Assembly (NCBI GenBank): GCA_017935505.1
Contig: JAGBHM010000032.1
Location: 46,544 to 110,543 of the forward strand
DNA: 64,000 nucleotides
Reading direction: 5' to 3'
Origin: Bacteroidales bacterium
GTDB taxonomy: Bacteria; Bacteroidota; Bacteroidia; Bacteroidales; UBA932
The notes under the pieces were generated by a model. It saw nothing but the letters and a program-made list of their open reading frames with translations, made no database searches and was not told the origin of the DNA. Numbering within the stretch: the stretch's first letter is position 1; each line of letters opens with the position of its first letter. This document shows positions 54,656 to 63,905 of the stretch, in pieces. A program made the translations under genes and the position numbers.

Positions 54656-55861
54656 TCAGAAAGCCTCATTAATACTGAATAGGAAACTGCTCTGGCCGTT
54701 TTTGCCGAATCCGTAATCCAGCCTTACATTCATGCGGTTTTTGAACTCCCAGCGATAGCCTATACCATAGTTGGGAAGAATATGCTTCCAGCTGAACGGC
54801 ACCTGTTTTCCCCAGATGGTTCCACATCCTGCCCAGACGGCTATACCGTGACGGTTATATATTTTCTGTCTGTATTCAGTCTGGAACGAAAGGGAGTTGT
54901 CATCGCGGTATCTGCCCTCATAGTAGCCTCTCATTCTGTATGAACCTCCCAATTTTGACTTCATAGTCCAAGGAACATCTCCATATTGAAGCTCTCCATA
55001 AAGGTCAAATGCAAATACAGCCCCTTTCCAGGCTCTCTGGTAGTAGTCCAAAGTGAAGTAGGTGCCCCAAAATGGTTTGCCTGAGAAGTTGGTGTAACCC
55101 TTCTGGATGAGTTTTACAAAGATTCCTTTATATGCATTGGGAATAAAGTCCCTCGAATCGTACGATACAAGTGTTCCCAGACTGGAATATCTGGTTATCT
55201 TTTCATTGTCGCCCAACAGCTCCAGCCCCTTCTCTTTAAACTTCTTTCCCTGGGAAAATTCGTAGCTGGCAGTAGGGCCCACATATAATTTGTTTGTGAT
55301 TTTGAACATGAAATCGGCCTTCACCTGGGCCTGCAGACGCAGGTAGTCTGTGGAGTTGTTGTCATTATTTCCGTGATTGAACCCGACACCCCAGAATGCG
55401 CTTGGGAAGGAGAAAAAGTAGAGAGTATAGTCGATTCTCCATTTTTCTCTTGTAAATATGTTGTTGCCCCTCACACCGAGCATATAGAAGCCGGTGGTTG
55501 TAACATCTGAAAAGAGTGAGATATTCGATTTTGGAGTAAGCGGGTCTTTGCGGTTTGTGCTATATACACCAGCGGCAACAATTCCAAGTCCCAGTTTTGT
55601 ATCGGAAGCGTAGTGCGGGCCACCGATTACACTTATGTCGAACTTTTTGTTGCTCTCTTTATTTGCATCGGCAAAGTAGTGGTATACTTTCTGGAATACA
55701 TTCCTCTTTTTTGTTGTCTCTTTGGCGGTTATGACCTCCAAAGTGTCGGGCTGGGCGCATAGGGAAACAGTACCGCCGTTCTTGTCGGTGGCATTTGCGG
55801 GAATGGCTGCAATGATAATGAGGGCTGCAATGGCCGATAATATGTATCCGGTCCTTGGCAT
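54656..55861 (-). CDS. Omp85/BamA-like outer-membrane barrel protein
   Basis: A 401-residue protein of the bacterial surface antigen (Omp85 barrel) group without visible POTRA repeats. A signal segment (ILSAIAALIIIAAIPANA) precedes strands such as GGPHYASDTKLGLGIVAAGVY, and the C-terminal strand ends FLFSINEAF. RGYYEGRYRDDNS is the RGY-type loop typical of the family. The ATG at 55861 (TGATG overlap with the previous gene) replaces a longer frame from 55984 that lacks a signal at its start. Function not established. Confidence 0.82.
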   Translation of the reverse strand: MPRTGYILSAIAALIIIAAIPANATDKNGGTVSLCAQPDTLEVITAKETTKKRNVFQKVYHYFADANKESNKKFDISVIGGPHYASDTKLGLGIVAAGVYSTNRKDPLTPKSNISLFSDVTTTGFYMLGVRGNNIFTREKWRIDYTLYFFSFPSAFWGVGFNHGNNDNNSTDYLRLQAQVKADFMFKITNKLYVGPTASYEFSQGKKFKEKGLELLGDNEKITRYSSLGTLVSYDSRDFIPNAYKGIFVKLIQKGYTNFSGKPFWGTYFTLDYYQRAWKGAVFAFDLYGELQYGDVPWTMKSKLGGSYRMRGYYEGRYRDDNSLSFQTEYRQKIYNRHGIAVWAGCGTIWGKQVPFSWKHILPNYGIGYRWEFKNRMNVRLDYGFGKNGQSSFLFSINEAF

Positions 55862-56835
55862 CAATAAACGAATTTTACATTGTCTATCCACAATCTGTTG
55901 GTAATATCTCCAACATATGCTTCTCCATGGCTGGCAGAGAGTCTCACAATTAAATGTGTGGGGGTTTCGCCTTCCTCTCCCCATCCAATCTCTCTTATAG
56001 GAACAGATTTACCCTTCGAATTGATCATATAGTTCGACAATTCTTCAGGAATAAGTCTCATATACTCTTTGTAGAAGGGCTCTCCTGTAATGTCACCATA
56101 GTGGATATCAACAGTAAACCCGTTCTTCCACTCCAGCTGGTTCTCTGTAAATCTACAGTAGGCGGTACCTATCCTTTTTGAATAGACATTGCCATCTTCA
56201 TCTTCCCACCTCTTCTGTAGCATCACAGCACACTCTGAATAGTCATTGTCTCCAAGCTCTTTTGGAGCACCGAGGCCTCCAGCTTTCATCCTGTTGTTGC
56301 CCACAATTGTCTTATAATCGAACATAATGGCCTTGGGCATATCTGTGAACGGTATTCCGCAATTGAGTTTTCCTTGAGGGTTCTTGGTATCCTTTACAGG
56401 TTCCATTATCTGGCCGAGAAAAATTGTGCCTGATGCAATTACATTCAGATTGACAATCCCCAGAACTTTGATCTTCTCCAGCCTTGTCTCCAGCCTTACA
56501 CAGTTGCCGTCGCCTCTCTCTTCCGGAAAAACGGTACAGCTTACCTTTACTATACCCGAGACATTTGCCATTACACTGGAGGTAGACCAGACGCAATGGG
56601 GCGGATTTACATATGGAACAGCTCCCTTTATTGTATCACCTTTAGCAATTTCATAAGAATATTTGACTTTTCCTCCAATTATACCAGACTCTTTAATCTC
56701 CCTTACAGTCCAGTCATCGAAGGTGCCGCATGCTTCAATCTCTTTTGCAGCCTGGCATTGTGAGTATCCTGTATATGGCAGGCAAAGCAGTAGGGATATT
56801 ATGATGTGCAAAAGTATTGTACCTGTATGCTTCAT
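55861..56835 (-). CDS. PCMD-domain exported protein
   Basis: A 324-residue exported protein (signal ending TGYSQ) with one domain: FDDWTVREIK at the start, TSSVMANVSG, PFTDMPKAIMFDYKT, and LWIDNVKFVY at the end, the typical PCMD closing strand. The related module is at the C terminus of the lipoprotein at 269-1819. First of a three-gene operon with the Omp85-like barrel and the phosphoethanolamine transferase, with one-base and two-base junctions. A surface role is inferred. Confidence 0.75.
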   Translation of the reverse strand: MKHTGTILLHIIISLLLCLPYTGYSQCQAAKEIEACGTFDDWTVREIKESGIIGGKVKYSYEIAKGDTIKGAVPYVNPPHCVWSTSSVMANVSGIVKVSCTVFPEERGDGNCVRLETRLEKIKVLGIVNLNVIASGTIFLGQIMEPVKDTKNPQGKLNCGIPFTDMPKAIMFDYKTIVGNNRMKAGGLGAPKELGDNDYSECAVMLQKRWEDEDGNVYSKRIGTAYCRFTENQLEWKNGFTVDIHYGDITGEPFYKEYMRLIPEELSNYMINSKGKSVPIREIGWGEEGETPTHLIVRLSASHGEAYVGDITNRLWIDNVKFVY

Positions 56836-56881
56836 GTGTTTATTGTAAAAAATGTTAACTTAGCGGACAATATTGTAGCCC

Positions 56882-58987
56882 ATGAAAAAGATTATATATA
56901 TAATTTTATTATCAATAGCTTGTGTGTCAGCGAGTTATTCTGTTTTATGGGCGACAAAAGCAACGGCAAAGATAGTAAAATATAAACAATCAGACGGCTC
57001 CATAATTTCGTTAAAAATGTTCGGAGATGAGTTTTTTGGATATGCATCAACTCTCGACGGCCGTATTGTTTCTGCCGGAAAGGACAAATGCCTCTATTAT
57101 GCAAATTACGACAAAGGGTATCTCCAATTGACTGGCACAAGAGTAGGCGCCTCTGCAACTGCCGTAAGGAGCGGTGCAGGAAAGGCTTCCGGTGCAACCG
57201 CAGTTCCATACAATATACAGCTCTCTCTGCGCAACATGGCGGCGGATAAAATTTTACCGTTATCTGCCATGCGTCAGAATATTTCGGAGGAGGAGGGTAT
57301 CGGGGGTGAAAGGAGGTCGCTTGTTCTGCTTGTGCAGTTTGCAGATATTGAATTTACAGTGGAGAATGCTGTGGACTACTTCACCTCTCTCCTCAATGGA
57401 GGTGCTGCAGACTACTTTAATGCCAACTTCAGGGGCAGATACAGCTTTTCATTTGATGTTTCTGATATAATCACACTTTCCGGAACAGCCGGACATTATG
57501 GCGACCGTACACCATATCTGAATGATGCCAATGTATCCGGTATGGTTGTGGAGGCCTGCAGGAATGCTTCAGAAAACGGAGTGGACTTCTCTAAATATGA
57601 TATTGATAATGATGGCGTTGTAGATAATGTGGCAATTATTTTTGCAGGTCTGAATGAGGCTGAGAGTGGAGAATCATCTGTAATTTGGCCCCATAAAGGT
57701 GACATATCCGACAAAAATATCTTCTGCAACGGAGTGAAGATAGCCTCATATACATGCTCCTCAGAATATTCTGGAAGCAATGCAGAATATTATCCGGCAT
57801 CTATCGGCTCCTTCTGCCATGAATTTGCCCATACTTTGGGTCTTGTGGATATGTATGATGTGAATGGGGAGGAAGAGGGTTTGTCGGAAAGCCTGTTTGG
57901 ACTCCTCTCCATAATGGATGAGGGCAATTATCTGAACAATGGCAAGACTCCACCTTATTTCAATGCCATAGAGCGTCAGATGTTGGGAATTGCCAATGTA
58001 ACGGATCTTGTTGCTGAAAGGGAGTATGAATTATCTCCAATATACAGTGCCGATACATTATATAGAATCCCGACAAATAATGAAGGGGAGTATTTTCTGC
58101 TGGAGTGCCGGGATGGAAGCGGTTGGGATAAATATATAGGAGGCAGCGGGCTTGTAATATATCATGTTGACAAATCTGAAACAATCTGTGGCGGCCTCTC
58201 TGCAGCTTCGCGCTGGAGATTGAATATTGTAAACTCCTATGCAGAGCACGGATGTGCCCGGGTACTTGCTTCTGATCCGGTGAAAGTGTCGTCGGAGATG
58301 CCTGGCTATATCTTCTATCCAGGAATATCAGAAGTACACTCTGTAACTGCAACGGGGGTTCCTTCCCTGACCGACTGGAATCACTCCGGGTTGGGCATTT
58401 CAATTGATGGAATTGTATACGAAAATAGCTCTGTGAGATTCTCTGTGAAGGAAGATCTGGTATATTGCGATACTGTTCCTTCGGCAAAGGAGTGCAGGGT
58501 GCAGACCTATCAGAAAAATGCATTTGTAACATGGAAAATCTCAGATGAGGGCTACTCTGGCGGCGGTTCATGGACATTGATTATTGATGACGGCTCCGGA
58601 AAAAACAGGAAGGTATCTCTTGCTGCAGATACCCTTTCATACATGATCTGGAACCTTGAGCCTGGAAAGAGTTACAATATGAAGCTCTATTTTTCCAAAG
58701 ACAGTTATATGGGAGAGGTGGTTTCACTGGATTTTGCTGCAGATGAGATAACTTCACCGTATCCGTTTATAAAACTTTCCGGACGCTACTCTGTTGGTGA
58801 TATATTGAACATATGTGTACAGAACCTTGTTGAGGAGTACAACTCGCTGGAACTTTTTGTGAATGGGGACAAACTGTCGGGAGTGTCATATAAATTTGAA
58901 GAGGCCGGTGAGTATGATATAGAGGCTGTAATCAAATATCCTGATAAGACATCAGATGTTATAAGTAAAAGAATAATTGTAAATTAA
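56882..58987 (+). CDS. M6-family secreted metalloprotease
   Basis: A 701-residue immune inhibitor A-like zinc protease. A signal sequence precedes a pro-region (about 30-150), then the catalytic domain with FCHEFAHTLGLVDMYD (the zinc motif HExxHxxGxxD) and the downstream SIMDEGNYLNNG Met-turn segment. C-terminal beta domains (about 530-701) look fibronectin-like and end without a recognisable sorting tag. A small lipoprotein gene follows eight bases later. Confidence 0.93.
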   Translation: MKKIIYIILLSIACVSASYSVLWATKATAKIVKYKQSDGSIISLKMFGDEFFGYASTLDGRIVSAGKDKCLYYANYDKGYLQLTGTRVGASATAVRSGAGKASGATAVPYNIQLSLRNMAADKILPLSAMRQNISEEEGIGGERRSLVLLVQFADIEFTVENAVDYFTSLLNGGAADYFNANFRGRYSFSFDVSDIITLSGTAGHYGDRTPYLNDANVSGMVVEACRNASENGVDFSKYDIDNDGVVDNVAIIFAGLNEAESGESSVIWPHKGDISDKNIFCNGVKIASYTCSSEYSGSNAEYYPASIGSFCHEFAHTLGLVDMYDVNGEEEGLSESLFGLLSIMDEGNYLNNGKTPPYFNAIERQMLGIANVTDLVAEREYELSPIYSADTLYRIPTNNEGEYFLLECRDGSGWDKYIGGSGLVIYHVDKSETICGGLSAASRWRLNIVNSYAEHGCARVLASDPVKVSSEMPGYIFYPGISEVHSVTATGVPSLTDWNHSGLGISIDGIVYENSSVRFSVKEDLVYCDTVPSAKECRVQTYQKNAFVTWKISDEGYSGGGSWTLIIDDGSGKNRKVSLAADTLSYMIWNLEPGKSYNMKLYFSKDSYMGEVVSLDFAADEITSPYPFIKLSGRYSVGDILNICVQNLVEEYNSLELFVNGDKLSGVSYKFEEAGEYDIEAVIKYPDKTSDVISKRIIVN

Positions 58988-58995
58988 CCATTGCT

Positions 58996-59433
58996 ATGAC
59001 ATACAGAAGAGCGGCGTATAGTATTGTTTTGGCCGTAATTTTATTTATGGCAATCATCTCCTGCAACAACTCGGAGAGTGGTATCTCCTTTGAACAGAAC
59101 CGTTTCCTTAAATGTAAAGATGAAGGGATGGTGAAGGGAGGCTATCTTTTCAGGTATGACCCTGCAACCTGCCAGAGAGTCATGAACAGGGGGCGCAAGC
59201 AGCTGCGTTTGCAGAGTGATGACCACTCTTCATATGTGAACATTGAGTTTGAGGAGCATCCTCTCAATATAGCAGAGGATGATCAGGTAGTTAACGTGCT
59301 ACTTACCTACAGGCTTGGCAAGAGCCTTCAGCAGGAGAAACTTCATCTTGAGATGGATGTGCTGAAAAGCCAGGATATGAAGATATGGATGTGGAATGAA
59401 GATATGGGTATGGGGTTGATAGTATCGCTGTAA
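58996..59433 (+). CDS. Small lipoprotein following the M6 protease
   Basis: A 145-residue predicted lipoprotein (signal AVILFMAIISC, Cys23). The body is charged and beta-rich (DDHSSYVNIEFEEHPLNI, VVNVLLTYRLG). It has no recognised family. Co-transcribed with the M6 protease, so an inhibitor, chaperone or anchor role is possible but unsupported. Ends before a bidirectional terminator. Confidence 0.65.
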   Translation: MTYRRAAYSIVLAVILFMAIISCNNSESGISFEQNRFLKCKDEGMVKGGYLFRYDPATCQRVMNRGRKQLRLQSDDHSSYVNIEFEEHPLNIAEDDQVVNVLLTYRLGKSLQQEKLHLEMDVLKSQDMKIWMWNEDMGMGLIVSL

Positions 59434-59437
59434 AAAT

Positions 59438-59467
59438 AAAAAAACAGACCGGTAAGTCTGTTTTTTT
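59438..59467. terminator. Bidirectional terminator
   Basis: AAAAAAACAGAC (59438-59449) pairs perfectly with GTCTGTTTTTTT (59456-59467), six-base loop. It serves the lipoprotein gene on the plus strand and the Hc1-like gene on the minus strand. Confidence 0.9.
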
Positions 59468-59480
59468 AATCCCCTAATAA

Positions 59481-59657
59481 TTAGTTCTTTGCTGCCTCAA
59501 GAGATGCTTTGCGGAACTCTTTCATCAACTTGCTGATTTCAAGAGCAGATTTTCTAGCGCGGGTTCCAGCTGCTTTATTTCCCTTAACCAATTGTGCCTC
59601 AGCATCTTTAGAGAATGCAGCCATCTCTGCTTGAATTTTTTCAATAAGTTCTTTCAT
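59481..59657 (-). CDS. Hc1-like histone H1 family mini-protein
   Basis: A 58-residue basic protein with the sequence features of the small Bacteroidetes histone H1-like (Hc1) proteins: MKELIEKIQAEMAAFSKDAE, then GNKAAGTRARKSALEISKL and a final KEFRKASLEAAKN. It probably binds DNA or compacts the nucleoid. Single gene, ended by the hairpin at 59438-59467. It has no Shine-Dalgarno. Confidence 0.9.
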   Translation of the reverse strand: MKELIEKIQAEMAAFSKDAEAQLVKGNKAAGTRARKSALEISKLMKEFRKASLEAAKN

Positions 59658-59728
59658 TGCTGTAAGTTTTACTAAGGATAGTTTTATGTGTCGAAATTAG
59701 CAACTAATTTATAAATTTGCAAAAAAAA

Positions 59729-60316
59729 ATGCAATTGGAATTCAGTTTTAAAGAGATAATCAGTGCTTTTATGGTGCTTTTTGCCATAATTGACATTACT
59801 GGCTCAATACCAGTGATATTGGATATAAAATCAAAGGGTGGAAAGGTGCAGGCATTTCCTGCTGCTGTGGGCTCTTTTGTGGTATTTGTCCTCTTCCTTT
59901 TTGCAGGAGAAGGACTGCTCTCCCTTTTTGGTGTTGACATCAGATCATTTGCAGTTGCAGGTTCCCTTGTAATCTTTGTGTTGGCCGTAGAGATGATCAT
60001 GGGCATTGAGCTCATGAAAAACGACGGCCCTGATGGCAGTGCCACATTTGTGCCAATTATTTTTCCTCTGATAGCAGGTGCCGGAACTCTTACAACTCTG
60101 CTCTCAATGCGTGCCGAGTACCACCTTGAGAATATAATTGTAGCAGTTGTTCTCAATATGATAGTAGTCTTCCTTGTCTTGTCGAATCTCGACAGAATAG
60201 AGAAGATTCTCGGCCGCGGCCTGATATATGTATTGCGTAAATTCTTCGGAATTATTCTTCTTGCAATTGCAGTGAAGCTCTTCGCCTCCAATTTTATGCA
60301 ACTGTTTGCAGATTAA
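59729..60316 (+). CDS. MarC-family integral membrane protein
   Basis: A 195-residue protein with six hydrophobic segments, beginning FKEIISAFMVLFAIIDITGSIPVIL and containing the FPLIAGAGTLTTLL motif typical of MarC. Transport function is not established for the family. The ATG at 59729 is used; an in-frame TTG at 59717 lies inside a TAAATTTG promoter-like element (59712-59719). The stop overlaps the convergent symporter stop by four bases. Confidence 0.88.
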   Translation: MQLEFSFKEIISAFMVLFAIIDITGSIPVILDIKSKGGKVQAFPAAVGSFVVFVLFLFAGEGLLSLFGVDIRSFAVAGSLVIFVLAVEMIMGIELMKNDGPDGSATFVPIIFPLIAGAGTLTTLLSMRAEYHLENIIVAVVLNMIVVFLVLSNLDRIEKILGRGLIYVLRKFFGIILLAIAVKLFASNFMQLFAD

Positions 60317-61710
60317 TCATCTATTTCCGGAATTTCGGATGTGTCATAGTCGTCGAGACGTTTGTTCCACAAGTACTTTCTTGTTTCAGCCACCACAACT
60401 CCGCTCAGCAGCAACAACGAAATCAGATTCGGTATTGCCATGAGGGCGTTTGTGCCGTCTGCAATGTTCCATACCAATGAGAGGTCTACAACTGCACCTA
60501 CAAATACAAGTACCACCCAGATTCCCCTGTATACATAGATTGTCTTCTTGCCGGCAAGGTATTCGATAGCTTTCTCAGCATAGTAGGACCATCCCAGAAT
60601 TGTTGAGAAGGCAAATGTGACAAGGCCTATAGTAAGGATTATCGATCCAATATAAGGGATTTTTCCAAATGCAGCCTGAGTAAGTTTGGCTCCGTCGCTG
60701 TAACTGATATCAGGGTAGGCAATGATACTGCTCACAAGGACAAGTCCTGTAAGGGCACATACAACAACTGTATCCCAGAATGTTGCTGTTGATGAAACCA
60801 ACGCCTGTCTCACAGGGTTGCGAGTCTGTGCGGCAGCTGCTACAATAGGGGCAGAACCCATACCCGATTCATTTGAAAAGAGTCCTCTGGCAATACCAAA
60901 GCGGGCTGCCATCATTATTGTTCCTCCTATAAAGCCGCCACCGGCCGCTTCCGGATTGATGGCCGAACGTACTATCAATGAGATTGTCTCTCCCATGAAC
61001 TCCCAGTTAAGTCCGATAATAACCAGACATCCTATCACATAGAATACTGCCATGAACGGCACAAGTGCACCGCACACATTGGCGATACCTTTTACTCCAA
61101 AAATAATTACGAGAGCAACAACTGCCGCGCATACAAGGCCTGAGAGCCATGTAGGTATTCCCATGAAACCTTCACCAAAGAGTCCCGGCTCAGCCAGTAG
61201 TGTGGAGATGGCATTTGCCTGAACGGTATTTCCTATGCCCAAAGCTGCAATTGCTGTAAATATACAGAAAACTACAGCTAACCACTTCATCTTTAAGCCT
61301 CTTTCCAAAGCATACATCGGACCTCCGAGCATTGTGCCGTCTGATGTCTTGACCCTGTATTTGATTGCAAGAAGACCCTCGGAATATTTGGTTGCAATAC
61401 CAAAAACTCCTGTTATCCAGCACCATAGAACAGCTCCTGGACCACCCAATGCAATTGCTGTAGCCACACCTATAATATTTCCTGTACCAATTGTTGCAGC
61501 CAGAGAGGTGGCAAGGGCCCCGAACTGGCTCACATCACCGGTAGAATCCTTGTCTTTTGTGACGGAAAGCTTTATGGCCTTGAATATTTGGAGCTGTGGG
61601 AAACGCAACCTTACTGTTAAAAAGATATGTGTTCCTAAGAGAAGAATAATTGTAGGCCAACCCCAAAGAGCAGCTGTAATGTCCGAAACAATTTTTGAAA
61701 AAGATTCCAT
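60313..61710 (-). CDS. Alanine/glycine:cation symporter (AGCS)
   Basis: A 465-residue transporter with about eleven membrane helices. The AGCS hallmarks include LAATIGTGNIIGVATAIALGGPGA, the ARFGIARGLFSNESGMGSAPI segment and TILGWSYYAEKA. It takes up alanine, glycine or similar amino acids with Na+. Single gene, divergent from the DUF454 gene. Confidence 0.93.
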   Translation of the reverse strand: MESFSKIVSDITAALWGWPTIILLLGTHIFLTVRLRFPQLQIFKAIKLSVTKDKDSTGDVSQFGALATSLAATIGTGNIIGVATAIALGGPGAVLWCWITGVFGIATKYSEGLLAIKYRVKTSDGTMLGGPMYALERGLKMKWLAVVFCIFTAIAALGIGNTVQANAISTLLAEPGLFGEGFMGIPTWLSGLVCAAVVALVIIFGVKGIANVCGALVPFMAVFYVIGCLVIIGLNWEFMGETISLIVRSAINPEAAGGGFIGGTIMMAARFGIARGLFSNESGMGSAPIVAAAAQTRNPVRQALVSSTATFWDTVVVCALTGLVLVSSIIAYPDISYSDGAKLTQAAFGKIPYIGSIILTIGLVTFAFSTILGWSYYAEKAIEYLAGKKTIYVYRGIWVVLVFVGAVVDLSLVWNIADGTNALMAIPNLISLLLLSGVVVAETRKYLWNKRLDDYDTSEIPEIDD

Positions 61711-61762
61711 AGATTAAGTATAGTCTGGTTATTTATTTAGCCTTTTATCGGGCTTTTTATTG

Positions 61763-61770
61763 TATCTTTG
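61763..61770 (+). promoter_or_regulatory. DUF454 gene promoter -7 element
   Basis: TATCTTTG fits TAnnTTTG and lies downstream of the first in-frame ATG (61760), supporting the later start at 61826. Confidence 0.55.
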
Positions 61771-61825
61771 CGAATATAGCAAAATAATTTGTAATTCACA
61801 CACAGTGAGGCAAACTTGTTTGCAG

Positions 61826-62191
61826 ATGAAGAGGTACATATATATTTTTCTTGCAACATTATGCACAGGCCTCGGGCTGGCAGGCACCTTTCTTCCTGTT
61901 TTGCCGACAACTCCATTTCTGCTGCTGGCAATATTTCTCTATATGCGCTCGTCAAAAGCTGGTGTGAAGATGATTTTGAGAAACAGATATCTTGCACCCT
62001 ATGTGAAATCATATTTTTCAAGAAGGGGAATACCTGTCGCAATACTTGTGAGGACACTTTTCCTTTTATGGATCACAATAGGGGCATGTATTATTTGGGC
62101 AACAGACAATTTGTATATGCGTCTTTTCCTGCTGCTGGTGGCGGTTGGGGTGACTCTACATCTTGTTGGAAAGAGAGAAAAACTAAACTAA
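61826..62191 (+). CDS. YbaN/DUF454-family inner-membrane protein
   Basis: A 121-residue protein with the family's opening FLATLCTGLGLAGTFLPVLPTTPFLLLAIFLYMRSS split over the first two helices, then a basic loop and two more helices. Function unknown. The longer frame from 61760 is rejected because a promoter element lies within it. It is followed 12 bases later by the M28 peptidase. Confidence 0.88.
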   Translation: MKRYIYIFLATLCTGLGLAGTFLPVLPTTPFLLLAIFLYMRSSKAGVKMILRNRYLAPYVKSYFSRRGIPVAILVRTLFLLWITIGACIIWATDNLYMRLFLLLVAVGVTLHLVGKREKLN

Positions 62192-62203
62192 AACAGTCGG
62201 TAT

Positions 62204-63844
62204 ATGAAAAAACTACTCTTGGGCACTATCCTTTGTGCTGCAATTTTATCGCTTTCAGTTTTTGAGGCAAATGCACAGCAGCAGGACCCTGTCATCTCTA
62301 AAATTATAGAGATAGGACAGACTGATAATCAGACAATGAAGCATCTTGATGTGCTGAGCAACCGTTTCGGAGGAAGACTTGTGGGGTCGGATGCTTATAA
62401 CAATGCTGCGGACTGGTGTGAATATATGTTCAAGAAATGGGGACTTGAAGTGTGGCGTGAAGAGGTAGGAGAGGTCCCTGTTGGATTTAATAGAGGCCCT
62501 TGGTTTGGACGTATGATTGGTGGAGATGTTACCGGTGTGGGCGGTATCTCCCTCCATTTTACAACTCCATCCTACACTTCCGGAACAAAAGGAGTGCAGA
62601 GAGGACATGTTGTAAAGGAGCCCAAAACCAGGGAAGAGTTTGAGAAGATGAAAGGAACCCTCAAAGGAGCATGGGTGCTTATTACCGGAAGGAGCAGCGG
62701 ATGGCCTATAGACTACTCTGCCAAAGGCGATTCTATAAGGGCCGCGATAGTCGCAGAAAATATTGAGATCGACCGCAAGAACAGGGAGATAGAGACCTAC
62801 AATAAGGAGGTGGATGCATTCAATAGGACATTGAAATCTGAGAAAGTGGCTTCAAAGGGCAAAAATCAACCGGAAAAGAGGGAGAAAAAAGAATTTATCA
62901 AACGAAAAGATGCTCCGGCACTCTTTTATAGAGAGATGGTGGATGCCGGTATTCTTGGTATAATACAGTCGGCACCCGTTCCGATTACAACCTTGTATGA
63001 CCGCAAGAACCTGAAGAACATGACATTTGAGACACTTCCAACCATTCCTGACATTAAACTTGATGAGCAGCAGTATGCTATAATTGAGAAGATGGTTGAA
63101 AGGCGTGAATTTATCCAGCTGGAATTTGATATCAGGAACCACTTTAAGATGGGGCCTGTAAAATTCCACAATATAATAGGTGTAATGAAGGGTAGCGAAT
63201 ACCCTGATGAGTATGTAATGGCAGGTGGCCACCTTGATGCATTTGATGTTGCAACAGGTGGTGTTGATTGCGGCGTGGGACTTACCCCTGCACTTGAGGC
63301 AGCAAGAATCATAGCCGAGGCTGGTGGCAAACCAAAAAGAACAATTCTCTTCTGCCTGTGGGCGGCTGAGGAGTTCGGACTCTGGGGATCCAGCCACTTT
63401 GTAAACAATCATCCTGAAAAACTGGAAAAGATATCGAACTATTTCAACCGCGACGGAAGTCCTTTGGCACCAGTTGAAATTACCGTTCCACCTGCAATGT
63501 ATGAGGATTTTGCGGCAATTGAACCTGCACTCAATACAATAAACCCTGATTTCCCTTTTAAAGTGAATAAGAGAGAGGGGGCAGCTCCTCCATTCCCTTC
63601 GAGAGCCGGCGGATCTGACCATGCTCCTTTTGCAAAGAAAGGTGTTCCAGTTTATGGTTTCAAACTCAAAGATGCAAAAGGATATAATTTCTCATATCGT
63701 GAAATATGGCATACCGACAAAGACCTTTACAATATGAGCATTCCTGAATATCAGGAGCACGCCTCAGTGGTAACTGCTGTAATGCTCTACCATCTGGCAA
63801 ATCTCGATCATCTTCTGAATAGGGAGGGGATGTACTCCAAATAA
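62204..63844 (+). CDS. M28-family secreted metallopeptidase
   Basis: A 546-residue exported peptidase (signal ending FEANAQ). It has an M28 catalytic domain with metal ligands in GGHLDAFD, DCGVGLTP, AAEEFGLWG and SDHAPF, and a protease-associated insert (about 130-260) that contains a long Lys/Glu-rich helix (EKVASKGKNQPEKREKKE). Aminopeptidase or carboxypeptidase activity is expected. The stop is 16 bases before the insertion sequence, so its original terminator appears disrupted. Confidence 0.92.
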   Translation: MKKLLLGTILCAAILSLSVFEANAQQQDPVISKIIEIGQTDNQTMKHLDVLSNRFGGRLVGSDAYNNAADWCEYMFKKWGLEVWREEVGEVPVGFNRGPWFGRMIGGDVTGVGGISLHFTTPSYTSGTKGVQRGHVVKEPKTREEFEKMKGTLKGAWVLITGRSSGWPIDYSAKGDSIRAAIVAENIEIDRKNREIETYNKEVDAFNRTLKSEKVASKGKNQPEKREKKEFIKRKDAPALFYREMVDAGILGIIQSAPVPITTLYDRKNLKNMTFETLPTIPDIKLDEQQYAIIEKMVERREFIQLEFDIRNHFKMGPVKFHNIIGVMKGSEYPDEYVMAGGHLDAFDVATGGVDCGVGLTPALEAARIIAEAGGKPKRTILFCLWAAEEFGLWGSSHFVNNHPEKLEKISNYFNRDGSPLAPVEITVPPAMYEDFAAIEPALNTINPDFPFKVNKREGAAPPFPSRAGGSDHAPFAKKGVPVYGFKLKDAKGYNFSYREIWHTDKDLYNMSIPEYQEHASVVTAVMLYHLANLDHLLNREGMYSK

Positions 63845-63867
63845 AAAAAAGACCGGTTTTGACATGA

Positions 63868-63904
63868 ACCCCGAAAGTTAGACAAAAAACTTTCGGGGTT
63901 TTGT
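63868..63904 (+). terminator. Hairpin at the insertion-sequence end
   Basis: A perfect 13-bp stem with a seven-base loop followed by TTG and T-rich sequence. It could stop read-through from the M28 gene into the transposase, or hide the transposase start in read-through transcripts. Confidence 0.6.
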
Positions 63905-63905
63905 T

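Noticed and set aside
55862..55984. Longer start for the Omp85-like barrel gene
   Set aside because: The added residues are read from inside the PCMD gene and would bury the signal peptide.
62852..63622. A 256-codon open frame opposite the M28 peptidase
   Set aside because: It is antisense to conserved metal-binding motifs and has no recognisable domain or start signal.
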